NCBI GenBank assembly: GCA_030685235.1
Contig: MU839081.1
Coordinates: 310,001 to 374,000 of the forward strand
DNA from: Copromyces sp. CBS 386.78
Lineage: Eukaryota > Ascomycota > Sordariomycetes > Sordariales > Sordariaceae
Length of the DNA: 64,000 bases
Direction of reading: 5' to 3'
The position numbers were made by a program, and so were the translations under genes. Of the stretch, positions 1-11,540 are shown piece after piece (the first letter of the stretch is position 1; each line of letters opens with the position of its first letter). A model generated the notes under the pieces. The model was given only the letters and a program-made list of their open reading frames with translations. It was not told the DNA's origin and searched no databases.

Positions 1-862
1 TTATTTCCTTCTAAAGCTTAACTTAACCTACTAAAGTATTAATTATAATATTTACCGGGTTATATTAACGTTTTTTAGCGTCCTTACTATAGAATAAGAA
101 ATATAGAGCTTCCGTCTTCCTATAGTCTATTTTAAAACTAAAGTCTATAATTCGCTAATATAAATCGGCCGCTCATTATAAAGCGGCGTAAGTTATTTAT
201 ATAACGTCGTACCCAATAATAAAGTATATAATATTATTTATATAAGAGAAAACAAAGCCCTAATTCCGATTAGAAAAAAATACTATAAAGAAGAAAAATA
301 AAATAAACGATTATAGGGACCCCTATAATAAGCTGTTATTAATTTGAAACTTATATTATACCTAATAGAAATTAAAGTTCCGATTAGTATAAAAATTGGT
401 AACGAACGCTGTAAAAATTAATAGCTATCCTTAGCTTACTAAGACCTCTCCTAGCTTATCGACCCGGGTAGACGGGAAAATTATATTAACGTTGAAAGTA
501 ATAATAAACCCGTATAGCCCCAAATAATTTATACCTTCGGCGTTATAAACGAATATTATTACTAAGTTTATAGCCGACCGTATTAGTATAATTCTAGTAG
601 TATCCTTCGAAATAAAGCCGGTATTTAAAGTGAAAATTATTATATATTTAGCGAAAAGTCGTTTAATTCCCTTACTAATAATTAAGAAGAGGACGATAAG
701 CTTCTACCCTTTATAACTATAAGGGTTTCGGCCCGGTTTAAATAACGTAACTACCTATACCCGTTTAAACGCGGTTAGGAAGGAGCCTAAGGCGAGGGTT
801 GCTATAATAATAGCTCGGATATTCGGGAAAATAGCCTCCTATCCAACTTTAAACGAATTTAA

Positions 863-889
863 CGTAATACCGTCTAATCCTAAGGTATT
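863..889 (-). pseudogene. LINE reverse transcriptase motif relic
   Basis: The minus strand reads NTLGLDGIT, matching the conserved block that precedes the palm of non-LTR reverse transcriptases. The upstream residues TNEEL and EAFLYYRL also fit this block. Stop codons from RIP surround it, so it is a fossil and not a working frame. Confidence 0.6.
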
Positions 890-1714
890 TAACCTATAGT
901 ATAAAAAGGCTTCTTATAATTCTTCATTAGTCGGGGGTTTTACTACTTATTATACGATATCGTTAGGGAACGAAAGGCTTTAATATTAATATAGGGGAAA
1001 TAAATCGTCCCTTAAGGGATGAAAGGCCGTACTAACTAAATACAAAATAATATCTTCTAAGTTAATTAACTTCTAATTTTATAAACCGTTAATAAAAGTA
1101 AATTTATCGTCTAGCGGGTCCCTCTTCTACTTAAAGATACTACCGAACTCCTTAGAAATTTTCGCTATATCGATTTTATTATAATAAAAGTTCGTACAGG
1201 TTTCCTTATACGCCTTATAATAAACTACCGAATTATTGTCCTAAACGGCGGTTAAAGCTTCGTTTTACTATAATATACTCTTTAATTTCCCACCGAATAT
1301 AATAGAATATTCCTTTATTATACTTTCAAATATATTTATAAATAACTATATAAAGGTATTTAATTTTTCAACGGTCTAAAGGGTAGGGACCGCCTATAGG
1401 AGCCTCCTTATTAATATTATGTAAATCTCTTTAGTATTCGCAAATAAGAAGAAGTACTTTTTCGGTAAGGGGACGCTCCTCCTAATAGGGATAATAATAA
1501 TAAATTTCCAATAATTTAATATTTATATTCCGATTTTTATATATAATTTATCGATACTGAAAACGAAGTCGAAGGTTAACTATCCGTTTATATAGCGGTA
1601 TATTAGTATATTTAAGATATTAAGGAAGTAGAAGCCCTATACCGCTATAATAACCTTAATTTCGTTACCCCTAATAGAATTATAGAATTAGGGGTCTTAA
1701 ATCGTATAGTATAC

Positions 1715-1732
1715 GTTAAAATCGCCTACTAC
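1715..1732 (-). pseudogene. LINE endonuclease GDFN motif relic
   Basis: The minus strand reads VVGDFN and then VYYTI, stop, DP. This resembles the GDFNAHH...W motif of APE-type endonucleases, with changes expected from RIP (H to Y, W to stop). It sets the orientation of the LINE fragment. Confidence 0.6.
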
Positions 1733-2557
1733 GAAAATATATTATAATTTTAAAGTAGGCAAATATATCTTTATATCTTCCGCTTAACGGTCTTAGGGGT
1801 ATTAGTAAATGTAAATAATATTAGCGCCGCTTATTGTAATTATAACCGTATAAGTAAGAGGGGTAATAGGTATTAGGAAATTATAAATTTTAGCGACGTA
1901 TATTGTAATTCTTATCTTTCGGTCGTTATAACCGATTATATAATAATTAGGGTACTTATAAATCCTTCTATATATAACGGACGGCTCCTATATATAGAAT
2001 ATTAAGACCCGATTAATAATTATTTATTCGAAAATACTATTAATATTCGCCAAAAACTTTTAAATATTAATAAATATAATTTTAAACTCCTCTATTATAA
2101 TAATAAGGAAAGATCGGTTATTAATTATTCGCCGGCCTACTTATTACTAAATAGGAGGAATAACTAGGCCGAAAATTATTAAAGTATTTAAGGCCTATTA
2201 AGGGCGACCGGGAAACGGCCGCGTAGGAAATTACCCTAAATTTTAATAAGGGGCCTAATAGCGTTAGTAGAACCTTTCCCTACTAATAAGGCCCTAACGT
2301 ATACCGCTATAAGTTAATTAAAAGAAAAAGAAATAGAACCGCTAAATTAATTTTTAGTAGTAAAGAAGCTTAAATAACGTTACGCCCGCTAAATTTCCGC
2401 CTTAACCTTAACTATATTAAGGCTAAAAGATAGGGTTAAGGCCGGGGTAAACTAACGTTCGTACTACGGAAACGGGGTCCGAAAGTAATAAGAGGAGGGT
2501 ACTATATCCGGGGCTAAAATTACTAGGGCCGGGGTAAAAAAGGGGGGAGAAAAGGCT

Positions 2558-2562
2558 GGGGC
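2558..2562. repeat. Target site duplication, left copy (GGGGC)
   Basis: GGGGC directly precedes the left LTR, and the same five bases directly follow the right LTR at 10004-10008. Five base pairs is the usual duplication length for Gypsy/Ty3 integrases. Confidence 0.85.
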
Positions 2563-2817
2563 TATCACGGGGCGAGATGGCACCGTAGAGGGTATAATGA
2601 GATATGCGTTGTTGCATGAGGAGAAAGGAGGAGAGAAAGGAAGTGTGCGCGGAGGTCTGGCTATATATAGGTGAGAACCCTATAGACTAGACCGTGCGCG
2701 GGCACGTGAGGTTGTATGTAACGATAATATATATGTGGCTAGAGCTTTAGGTTTTGGTCGGTATAATATATATGTAATTAGTGTAGTATAGTACATTATA
2801 GGTCTAACCCTATAATA
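2563..2817 (-). repeat. Left (3') LTR of the retrotransposon
   Basis: The 255-bp LTR begins TATCACGGGG and ends ACCCTATAATA. It aligns base for base with 9749-10003, for example GAGAAAGGAGG at offset 58 in both. Positions 2563 to about 2711 keep CA and TG dinucleotides, while about 2712-2817 are converted to TA; the right LTR shows the opposite pattern. Confidence 0.9.
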
Positions 2818-2830
2818 CTATCCCCTTTTA
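2818..2830 (-). other. Polypurine tract of the retrotransposon
   Basis: On the minus strand AAAAGGGGATAG runs directly into the left LTR. A purine run just inside the 3' LTR is the plus-strand primer of LTR elements, so it fixes the element's direction as minus. Confidence 0.7.
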
Positions 2831-5575
2831 AAAGAAGTTCGAAGAGTTGAAAAATCTATATATATAATAGACTTAAGACCCTTTACATCGTTTCCTATCT
2901 TTGTAAATATTTATTAATTTCCGAAATACTTTTCTAAACGTAAAGTATAAACCTTCCTCTATATTCTTTTACGTCCTATCTTCTATAGCGGTAACTATCT
3001 TTTATTGTACTAAGCGGTTAAAGCGGCGCTGTAGTAGTTCGGGGGCTACTGGAACTAGCGTTAGGGTATCGGCGGCAAATTGCTCAAAAACCCTTTAAAC
3101 TTCTAAGGGAATTAATTTATCCGGGTACTCGTAGTAGAACTATTAAAAATAGTGCTTACAATTAATAACGTTACTAATAAATTCTTAAATAGGGTTACTG
3201 GTCTTCTATTTAACTTCGTATTTCTAATACTTATTATTACTTATTTACTAATAATCTATAAACCGTTCGAATACCTACTCCTCGTACTCCTCCTAACTGT
3301 CGGTCCGTATTATAACCTTACCTTCGTTAATTTAGACGTTTATTGTAATAGGCTAGTTTAAAAGGCTTTAGCCGGACTATAATTATATTATAGAAATGTA
3401 GAAAACTAATAAATATTTTATATTAGAAGGTAGAGCGAAATAAACCGTATATAATTTAGTGTAGATAATTTTAAAGGGCCCTTCCTAATAGGGATAAAAT
3501 TTCGTGTATAGACGTCCGTTAGCGAAGTTAGCCGTATTAAAGAGAATTATATTATTAGTATAATATTTAATAGAATCGATTCGCTTTTTATTAGCGTTAT
3601 CCTTATACCGTTCCTATATACAATGAAATTACTAAATAGCGAAATTCTAAATCTATTAAAAACGGTCCGCTAATTCGTTAGTTTTATAATATTCTTTAAA
3701 TTAAGCCGGGGAGAAATTTAATAGAAGAGGGGTATAAGGCTCTATACTTATATAAAAATAATATTTATAATTAACGAAGAAAAGAAAAATACCGGTCGAC
3801 GAAGAAATAGTATTATTATTAATAAATTCCGCGAACGGTAACTACTTTACTTAATCCGTTTATACTTAATTAATATAAATTTTCAAGAATTATTCTATTT
3901 TTATATTAATATATTTGGTCTAAGCGTTCGTTTAAGGGTAGAAAGCGGAAGTAAATTTACGAATTATAGATAGCCGCTTATAAAGGGTAGATTAAAACCG
4001 TAAGACGAATTAAGTACTTTTATCGGAAAGTATACTATTTAGGAAGCTATAAATCGAATAAATATAATTAATAAACCGGTCCGCCAATTCTTCTATTTTT
4101 AAAATTATTATCGGAATATAGTACCGTATTTTAATAAATTGATTAATAACGATAGCGACGTATTTAAAAGTTTAGCCCAAATAGGTATTTAGCGGTAATA
4201 ACGTAACGTAATCGATTGAAATATCGGTCTATAATATAAGAACGATTATAATTAATTTAAAATAACCGGCTAAACCTCTCTTTAAAAATTTAGTCTTTAT
4301 ATAAGGTAAGTAACCCTTATAGAAAAAGCGTATATTATTATATATCCCCTCCTAATAGAAATCGTATTATAAGAATTCGTATGTAGTATTACGGCCTAAA
4401 TAACCGGCGCCCGGAGAATTATACTAGCGACTAATAAACTAGAATTAGAAATTTTTATTATAAGGATTAACAATAATTCGGTCGCACTATTTTATAATGC
4501 CGTTAATAATATAATATTCTAAGAAAGCCCTATAAAAAACCTTCTTAATAATAATAAGCTATTAACGGGCTTTACTAATAAAGGAGGAAACTAATTCTTA
4601 TAGGAAAACGAAAGTTTTATAATTCGTATAAATAAAATTATCAATTAATTAAGTATTTAAATTATTTAGGCCTAATAAATATAAGGAGAACCCTACCGCC
4701 GGATTATTAAATTCGAAACAATTTTCTTCGAATTAAGATAGATCTAACAAAGTCTTCTTATAAACGACTAAACGATTATTTTCCTCGTTATCCGAACGGT
4801 CGTTAAACTTACAATTTAAAGTATTTAGGTAAAGGTTTTTCGAACTTAGCGTATATTTAATTAGGAAATTAAACTAAAATAGGAATTGAAATTAGTATAT
4901 ATATTACTAAATTAGCTACTTATTAATTATAAATATTTAGAGGTTTTTATAATCTATTAAAATATTAAATAATTATTAAATTCTTTTAAATTCCGGCTTC
5001 CACTCCTTTAATACCTTAATAATCGCAAATAACTCCTTATTATATACGTTGTAATTATATTCCTAGGAGCTATATTTAGCCGAAAAGTAAGCGATAAAAT
5101 AGAAAATACTATTATTTCCGTATTAAGAAAGGGTATTACCCGCAGCCTAATTAGAAGCGTCTATTTCAATTATAATTTTCTTAATTTAATTATAAATTTT
5201 AAGTACGGGTCCGCTAGTAAACGCCCGCTTAAAAATTTCGAAAATAATTTAATAATAATTATTCTAAAACTATTTAGCATCTTTTTTCGTAAAGTTATAA
5301 AATAGAATAACTATTATTAAAAAATCTTTTATAAACCGTCGATAGAAATTCGCAAAGCTTAAAAAAGATTATAAGGACTTTTTTAATTCCGGTACTTATT
5401 AATCTATAATAGTTTTAACTTTTTCTAAATCTATTTTAATATTTCTAGGCGTAATAATTAAATTTAAATATTTCGTTCTTATTATATAGAATTCGTACTT
5501 ATTAATATTAATATTGAGGCCCGCTTTTACTAACTTATCGAAGACGTTATTAACGTATTATTCGTAGTCTTTAAT

Positions 5576-5608
5576 ATTATTGGAGTAAATAAGGATATTA
5601 TCGAGGTA
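5576..5608 (-). pseudogene. Gypsy reverse transcriptase YLDD-box relic
   Basis: The minus strand reads YLDNILIYSNN, preceded by FDIYATA. This is the catalytic YLDDILIYS box of Ty3/Gypsy reverse transcriptase with the second catalytic Asp changed to Asn, a G-to-A change expected from RIP. The surrounding minus-strand text is interrupted by stops. Confidence 0.75.
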
Positions 5609-7769
5609 GGCGGTTGCGTAAATATCGAAAATATTATATAGGATATTATTAATATAATTCTAGAATATACTTAAGGCGCTTTATAAATTAAAAGGAATAA
5701 TTAAAAATTTAAATAGGCTAAATTAGGTTATAAAAGTAGTAAACTATTCGTATTCTTATTTAATACGGATATAGTTAAAAGCAACGATTATATGAAACTT
5801 CGTAAAAATTTTAATGCAGTAAATTACGTTAAAAGTTTTTTTAATAAGCAGGAAGGGATAATAGGATTTAAGTGTAATATTATTAATACTACGGTAATTA
5901 ATATAAACGTAGATTCCGCTTCCCGGTTTTTTAATAAAGAATAAAAGTATTAAGGCCTCTAATTATAAAGGCTTAATAAACTTCTTTTAAAGTATATTAT
6001 TAACCTATTTTTTAATAATATTGAATTCGTTAAGATTGAATGCGCGTCCGTAGGAAGTGGAAGGGGTTACTCCCGGACGGAATTCGATTTTTAAATTATA
6101 TACCTTATAAGGGGGAAATATATCCGCTCCCTTTTATAAAAAGGTTTATATATAATACTAATATTATCGTAGGAATTTAGCTTAAATTTTTACGACTATT
6201 TTAGGAAGTTTATTAGCTTTTTCGTAGAATTTGACCGTATTTTTAAATATAATTTTATTAATAGCGATATTATTTATTATAAAATATTTATTAATCACTT
6301 TTTTGTAACGGGGAAAATTATTATTAATACTATTAATTTTAATAGAATTAGAAATTTTTACGGCCTTTAAGGCAGCTTCATTTCCTTTTTCTATTAAGGT
6401 GTTAATTTAATAATAATACTTATTGCCGAAAAAGTATTTAAAACGTTAACCTTTATTTAATAATATTTTTACTATTATATTTAATATAAGGTTATTATTT
6501 ATACTCTAAAGGTTTAGGACCCGTCCCTCCTTTTCTAATTTTTCGTCTTCCTCGGTTAACCTACAGATATCTTCATCTAAATTAACCCAAATCGTACGGA
6601 TAATTAGGAATTTATAAGTCTCTACTAATTAATTAAAAGTAGTAGTAAAAAATTCCTTAATATTATTAGGGTTAATAGGACTAGCCGGAATACTATAAAA
6701 CCGGATTAGGACTCGGTAGTCTACTACGGAAGTCTTTACGCCGCCGGCCTAATAGTAAGGCGCTAGGTAAAGTGCTAAAGGAGGTACTAAGGGCAAGGCC
6801 GATAGTATAATTGCGTTATTACCTTTTACTTTCCCGAGCGGAATAATATTTAATCGGTTGGCGACTTTATATTTAAAATAATAGAATCGTTAGCGAGCGG
6901 CTCGTTTAACTATAATAAAATGGATAGCCGCCTAATAGTTATTACCTCGTTGTACTAGCCTTCGTTATATTGGTTAGGCTCGCTTTCATCTTCTGTATCT
7001 TTAATTATTGGATTTTGGTACGAATGTTGAATTAGCAGTCGTAGAATTGTAAAGTAGCGGTTTAAGAGCGGAGCGGTATAGTTTAAATTCCTAGGTAGGA
7101 AATAGCCGCGTCGTTTATAAATAGAATTAAATTAAAGAGAATTATTAAATTAATTAATATTTAAGGCGTAATAAACGAATTACGGGTAACTTAAAATAAT
7201 AGGGTTATTTTCAACTAAATTGTAAATTAATAGATTAATAATTTCGTAGTAGATTCCCGCCTATATTATAAATTTAAAAAAGTAGGTAATACTACTTTTA
7301 GCTTAATTATTAGCGAAGTATAATAATTTAAGAATAGCGAATAAAAGAAAAGGGAAATAGTAATAGTAAACGAAACGACGATTAATAAAATTAAAGGTAA
7401 TATACCCGCTATTAATAAGAATAGTATAATATAGTTTACGTAATCTATAAAATAAATAAATAGAAAGATTTAATAAATTTAAATATTTATAATGGCTATT
7501 TATTAAAAATCTATTTATTTCAATAATATTTAGCCGTATAAGGATAATCCCGTTATCTCCTTTATATCTATTAGATTTATACTTTTAAACGTAATTTAAT
7601 TAGGAAATTATATATTTCCCTAACCCAAAATCGAATTATTTTCGTTATTTATAACCGGGCTAATAAAGCTGGGCTAGTAAGCGGGAACGGAATTATAATA
7701 GCCGGGAATTAAAATACTAAGGGTTAGAATTCCTATACCAGGGTTTATAGCGTTAATATAGTAATTACT

Positions 7770-7980
7770 ACCGTAATTGGAGCGCTATTAACCGTAGCTA
7801 TATTAACCCTAAGTAAATTATTAGCTATTATTACTAACGTTATTATTACTACCGCTATTATTATTATAATTACTATTATTAATATTATTAGTACCGCTAT
7901 TATTATTGCTACCGCTATTATTATTGCGGTTGCCGCTATTATTATTTATATTGCCACTATTACAATTCTTATTATTATAG
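7770..7980 (-). repeat. Imperfect trinucleotide tract coding Asn-rich gag segment
   Basis: The plus strand is a degenerate run of ATT, with ACC and GCT interspersed. On the minus strand it reads as mostly Asn with Gly and Ser. It lies just downstream, in the element's own direction, of the zinc-knuckle relic, so it was probably a low-complexity Asn tract near the end of gag. Confidence 0.55.
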
Positions 7981-8024
7981 TTGTTACGGGGCTTAACCTC
8001 CTTCTTAAAATTAACGCGGGCGCG

Positions 8025-8066
8025 ATAATTAGTAGAATAATAGCCGGGCCTTCCGTAGTAAGTATA
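8025..8066 (-). pseudogene. Gag CCHC zinc-knuckle relic
   Basis: The minus strand reads YTYYGRPGYYSTNY. Its spacing is exactly C-x2-C-x4-H-x4-C if the Tyr residues at positions 1, 4, 9 and 14 stand for mutated Cys, Cys, His and Cys. TGY or CAY to TAY is the expected RIP outcome. It marks the nucleocapsid part of gag. Confidence 0.7.
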
Positions 8067-9748
8067 AATATTTATTTTTATACGGTATTTAAAAATACTA
8101 GCCTCGATTATACGAAATATTTAGATATCCGTCTCCGTTATAACGTTAAAATCTATTATATCGCCGCTTTAACTAATAATTACTTTAATTGTAAAAGTAT
8201 TAAAACGATTAGTAGGAGCGGAAATATTAATTATATTAATTTTATAAAATAAATTAATCTATTTCTTATATTAATTCTTATCTTTTAATACTTTAACGAA
8301 GTCGCGAGCAGTTTTAAGCTATTTATTAAATTTGTCGTCGGTGGGCTAAGGACGTTAGTAGGAAAAGGTAAAGCGAACGCGGTTGTTAATCTTCTAATAA
8401 AGGTAATAAATCTTTATATTATTATTAAATTTATACTTATTAACGAATATAACGAACTTTTCTTTAAAGTCGGTCTATTTTATACTTTTAAATATTTTAA
8501 AGTCTTCGAAAGTACGGCGGGACTTTATAATAATATTAATATTATTATATTTTTTATTTAATTCGTTAATTAATTCGAAAGCTATAGCCTACTTATAAAA
8601 TTTATTGAAAATAGCTTTATTTAATTCGGTCTTAATAGCTTCGAGCGGGACGCCTTCGATAGAATAAGCGATAAAAAAAAATTTAGGGCGTTCGTCGGCA
8701 AAGATTTTAGGCTTATTTATTTAAATAAACTTCATACGTATATATTAGGTACAATATTTAATAGTACGTTCGATCGACGATTTTTTATTATTAAAGGCGG
8801 GGGTAATAATAATATATAATACCGACTTATAGCTACTACCGTTTTTACCGGCACTTATTATATTATTGTTGTTACTAGGATCGCTAAATATATTAAAAAG
8901 TAAGGGGATTAAACTAGGGGATAGCGGGGGAGCCGGGCTATTCTTTAAGAACCGAATACGAAGGTCGAAAAGGATTTTTTAATAATAGTCCTTCTAAGAC
9001 TAGAAAGCGGCCGCGAATACCGTACGGAAATCGTTAAATTCCTTTTTAAAAGCGGCGATTTATTTATAGAACAATTTAATTTAATTTTAGTAATCCTTTA
9101 TACTAATTTAAATAGCGAATAAATATTGGGTATAGATAATTATAATATTACTTTCTTTACGTACGATCTTATAATTAAAATTTCTAATACGAATATATAA
9201 ATAAACGATTTCCTCTCTAACTATAATAAAATCTTCTTCGAAATTGTAAACGTTGGCTCTAGTTGCAATTACGTCGTTGTAGAGTAAACGATAGAAAGCG
9301 GAGAAGAAGGCTTGAAAAATAGGAAAGTTAGCGAAATTATATACTTAAGAAATAGGGATTGAAATTTCAATCGCTTAATAATAGAGGCCCTCGAACGCTT
9401 AAGCGAGAACCGTCAAATCGTTTTAGTATTCTAAATTAATAGCTATTACAATAATACTAATAATTATAATAGTAATAAAATTATTGGTTATAAACTGGGC
9501 TCTAGGAGCGATAGAATTAAATATTAATCGCTAAATCTAATATACTTTTAAGTATAAAAGAAATAAAGAGAGTACGAGCGATCTTAATAATATTCGTCTT
9601 AGTATTTTACCTAATTCAACGGCTAGGTTCGCAATTCGAATCGGGAACGCGCAAAGTCGAATCTTAATTACTAATTGCCGTAATTAATACGAATAATCTT
9701 CCTCTTATTAAATGGGCGCGCATAGCGTAATAATTAGATATAATAAAT

Positions 9749-10003
9749 TATTACGGGGTAAAATAGTACCGTAGGGGGTATAATAAAATATATATTATTA
9801 TATAAGGAGAAAGGAGGAGAGAAAGGAAGTATACGTGGAGGTTTGGCTATATATAAGTAAGAACCCTATAGACTAGACTGTACGCGGGTACGTAAGGCTG
9901 CACGTAACGATAATATGTGCGTGGCCAGAGCTCTGGGCTCTGGTCGGCACAGCACATGTGCAGTTAGTGCAGCACAGCACATCACAGGTCTAACCCTGTG
10001 ATA
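9749..10003 (-). repeat. Right (5') LTR of the retrotransposon
   Basis: The 255-bp LTR is equal in length and collinear with 2563-2817. From 9749 to about 9897 it is RIP-mutated, while from about 9898 to 10003 it keeps many CA and TG dinucleotides, for example CAGCACATGTGCAG. In the element's own direction this is the 5' LTR, so its promoter would lie here. Confidence 0.9.
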
Positions 10004-10008
10004 GGGGC
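10004..10008. repeat. Target site duplication, right copy (GGGGC)
   Basis: GGGGC follows the right LTR end GTGATA and matches the five bases before the left LTR. Confidence 0.85.
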
Positions 10009-11540
10009 CGGAATTAAATATAGAGGAAAGGGCGAATCGTCTATCCGAATATCCCTATTTTCGTTAGTAATTATAATTTCCTAAATAATAATATCCGCGT
10101 TTACTTCGTAGGCCTTCTTTAAATCCTTAATTATAATATAGTATATAACTTTACCGGCTTGCCGGGCACTAGTCTACTATTCGTTAATAAGCTTCTTAAT
10201 ATAGCCGTCCTTAACTTTAGGAAAGATTAAGTACTCCGGGTACCCGGGCCGCTCGGGTCCTAAGTAATTAAGGTATTAAAGGACCGGTTTATATATTTCC
10301 TTATAAGAAGCCTATAGGGTATTATAGTCCTTATAAATAGAAGTGTAAATATATTTAGTAATATTATAAGGGCTAAAGTACCGTTCATAAGTATAAATAT
10401 AGGGGTTGCATTCTATAAAGCGGGTAGGCTCTAATCTGAAAATATAGAAAGGCTAGGTTTTCTTATTAAAAATAATGATATAATCGCCTATTTTCTTACC
10501 TTTAATAATTTTAGCTATTTATTTAATAGCGGCATAAATTTCCTAAATTATAAATAATTCTATATTGTAAACGCCGTTATAAATAAAAAATTTAAAAGGG
10601 ATTCCCGCTAAATAGTATAAAACTATATCGACTTCAAGTTCAATATAATATTATAAAATTCCCTTATTAAGCTTAACGAAGAATTAGCGGTATTTAGGTT
10701 TAATAATTTTAATATAAAAGCCTAACTATATTAAATAAATTTTCCGGATTTATTAGCGAAGGAATTTAATTTCCTCTATAACGTACGAAATAATACTTTT
10801 GGGTATCGTTTTTTAAAATTCCGCGTCCTAGGCGAACTTAAAGAAAATCCTATAACTCTCTTTATAAATAGGAGGATAATTGTATTTAATATTAATAAAA
10901 GAGGGTAAGGTTAAGCCTGTAGTTTTAGCCTTCGTATTTTTCTTTAATTTAACTTCTTATTAAGCTATTAAATTATTAGTACCTTTAGTAGGCGTATATA
11001 GCTTCTTCTAATTAATTAGAGTAGGGTTAGGTCGGGGGGTAAGCAAAGTTACCTTTAGAGTAATTAATATAATTAATAGGGCTATATATTAGTACTATAC
11101 CGTTATTTACGCCTATTTAAGGGGCGGAATAGCTAGGGGGGAAAGGGGAGGAATCGCTCTAAGGGCGGCCTCTTTATAGAAGAAAGAAGAGAAGAAGGTA
11201 TAAAATTGCCTACGAAGGGGGGCGGCCGCACGCCGTTATACGGGAAAATCGAAGGTATTGTAAGCTTTATTAATAACTTCGATAAATTTCTCAGCGATTT
11301 AGAATCGCGCTTAGAACTCTTAAATAAATTCCTTATTAGCTTTACGAAGTATAGCGATAATATTGTTCTTAAAGGGGGCCATCGCGGCTTTAAGGGGTGA
11401 GGAAGGCACTGGGCCCTTCTCAAAGTAGTAATAAATTGTAATAACTACTTTAGTATTTTAGCGACAATCCAGGATACCTAGTCCTAATTGGTTTACTCTC
11501 GAATAACGTCTCCTGATTAGCCGGAGCCAATCCTGAAAAA
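10009..11540 (-). mobile_element. RIP-degraded LINE relic, part beyond the insertion
   Basis: This RIP-type DNA presumably belonged to the same LINE as 1-2557, since it begins directly after the target duplication. In minus orientation it would hold the upstream (ORF1) end. A minus-strand segment near 10,170-10,260 reads as short open stretches such as YLIFPKVKDGYIKKLI, but I cannot match it to a family. RIP weakens from about 11,400, where CA and TG reappear, and composition becomes normal by about 11,550. Confidence 0.45.

Larger units (their letters stand above)
1..2557 (-). mobile_element. RIP-degraded LINE relic (Tad-like), ORF2 part
   Basis: CA and TG dinucleotides are almost absent and TA is abundant, so the stretch has been through RIP and contains no intact frame. 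Read on the minus strand, two LINE ORF2 landmarks survive. A VVGDFN-type endonuclease motif lies at about 1715-1732, followed by a WDP-like context with the W turned into a stop. An NTLGLDGIT motif, the equivalent of the (A)PGPDGI block of non-LTR reverse transcriptases, lies at about 863-889. Their order, endonuclease before reverse transcriptase on the minus strand, is correct for an APE-type LINE. The copy is cut by the LTR element at 2558 and appears to continue at 10009; its other end lies left of the window. Assignment to the Tad family is inference from the host and the motifs. Confidence 0.7.
2563..10003 (-). mobile_element. Complete Gypsy/Ty3-type LTR retrotransposon, RIP-inactivated
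   Basis: A 7,441-bp element lies between two LTRs of identical length (255 bp) that start TATCAC or TATTAC and end GTGATA or ATAATA, flanked by a GGGGC duplication. The minus-strand orientation is supported three ways. A polypurine tract abuts the left LTR on the minus strand. A CCHC zinc-knuckle relic (gag) lies near 8025-8066. A reverse transcriptase YLDD-box relic lies near 5576-5608. Gag therefore precedes pol reading right to left, and integrase is expected at about 3.4-4.6 kb. No open frame of useful length survives. The element sits inside a LINE relic whose two parts lie on either side. Gypsy rather than Copia is chosen because the RT box lies well inside the element with long coding capacity left towards the 3' LTR, where Gypsy integrase would follow. 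Confidence 0.85.

Noticed and set aside
3152..3361. Plus-strand 69-codon hydrophobic open frame inside the LTR element
   Set aside because: RIP-mutated DNA is rich in Leu/Ile/Tyr codons and gives membrane-like frames by chance; it runs opposite to the element's pol.
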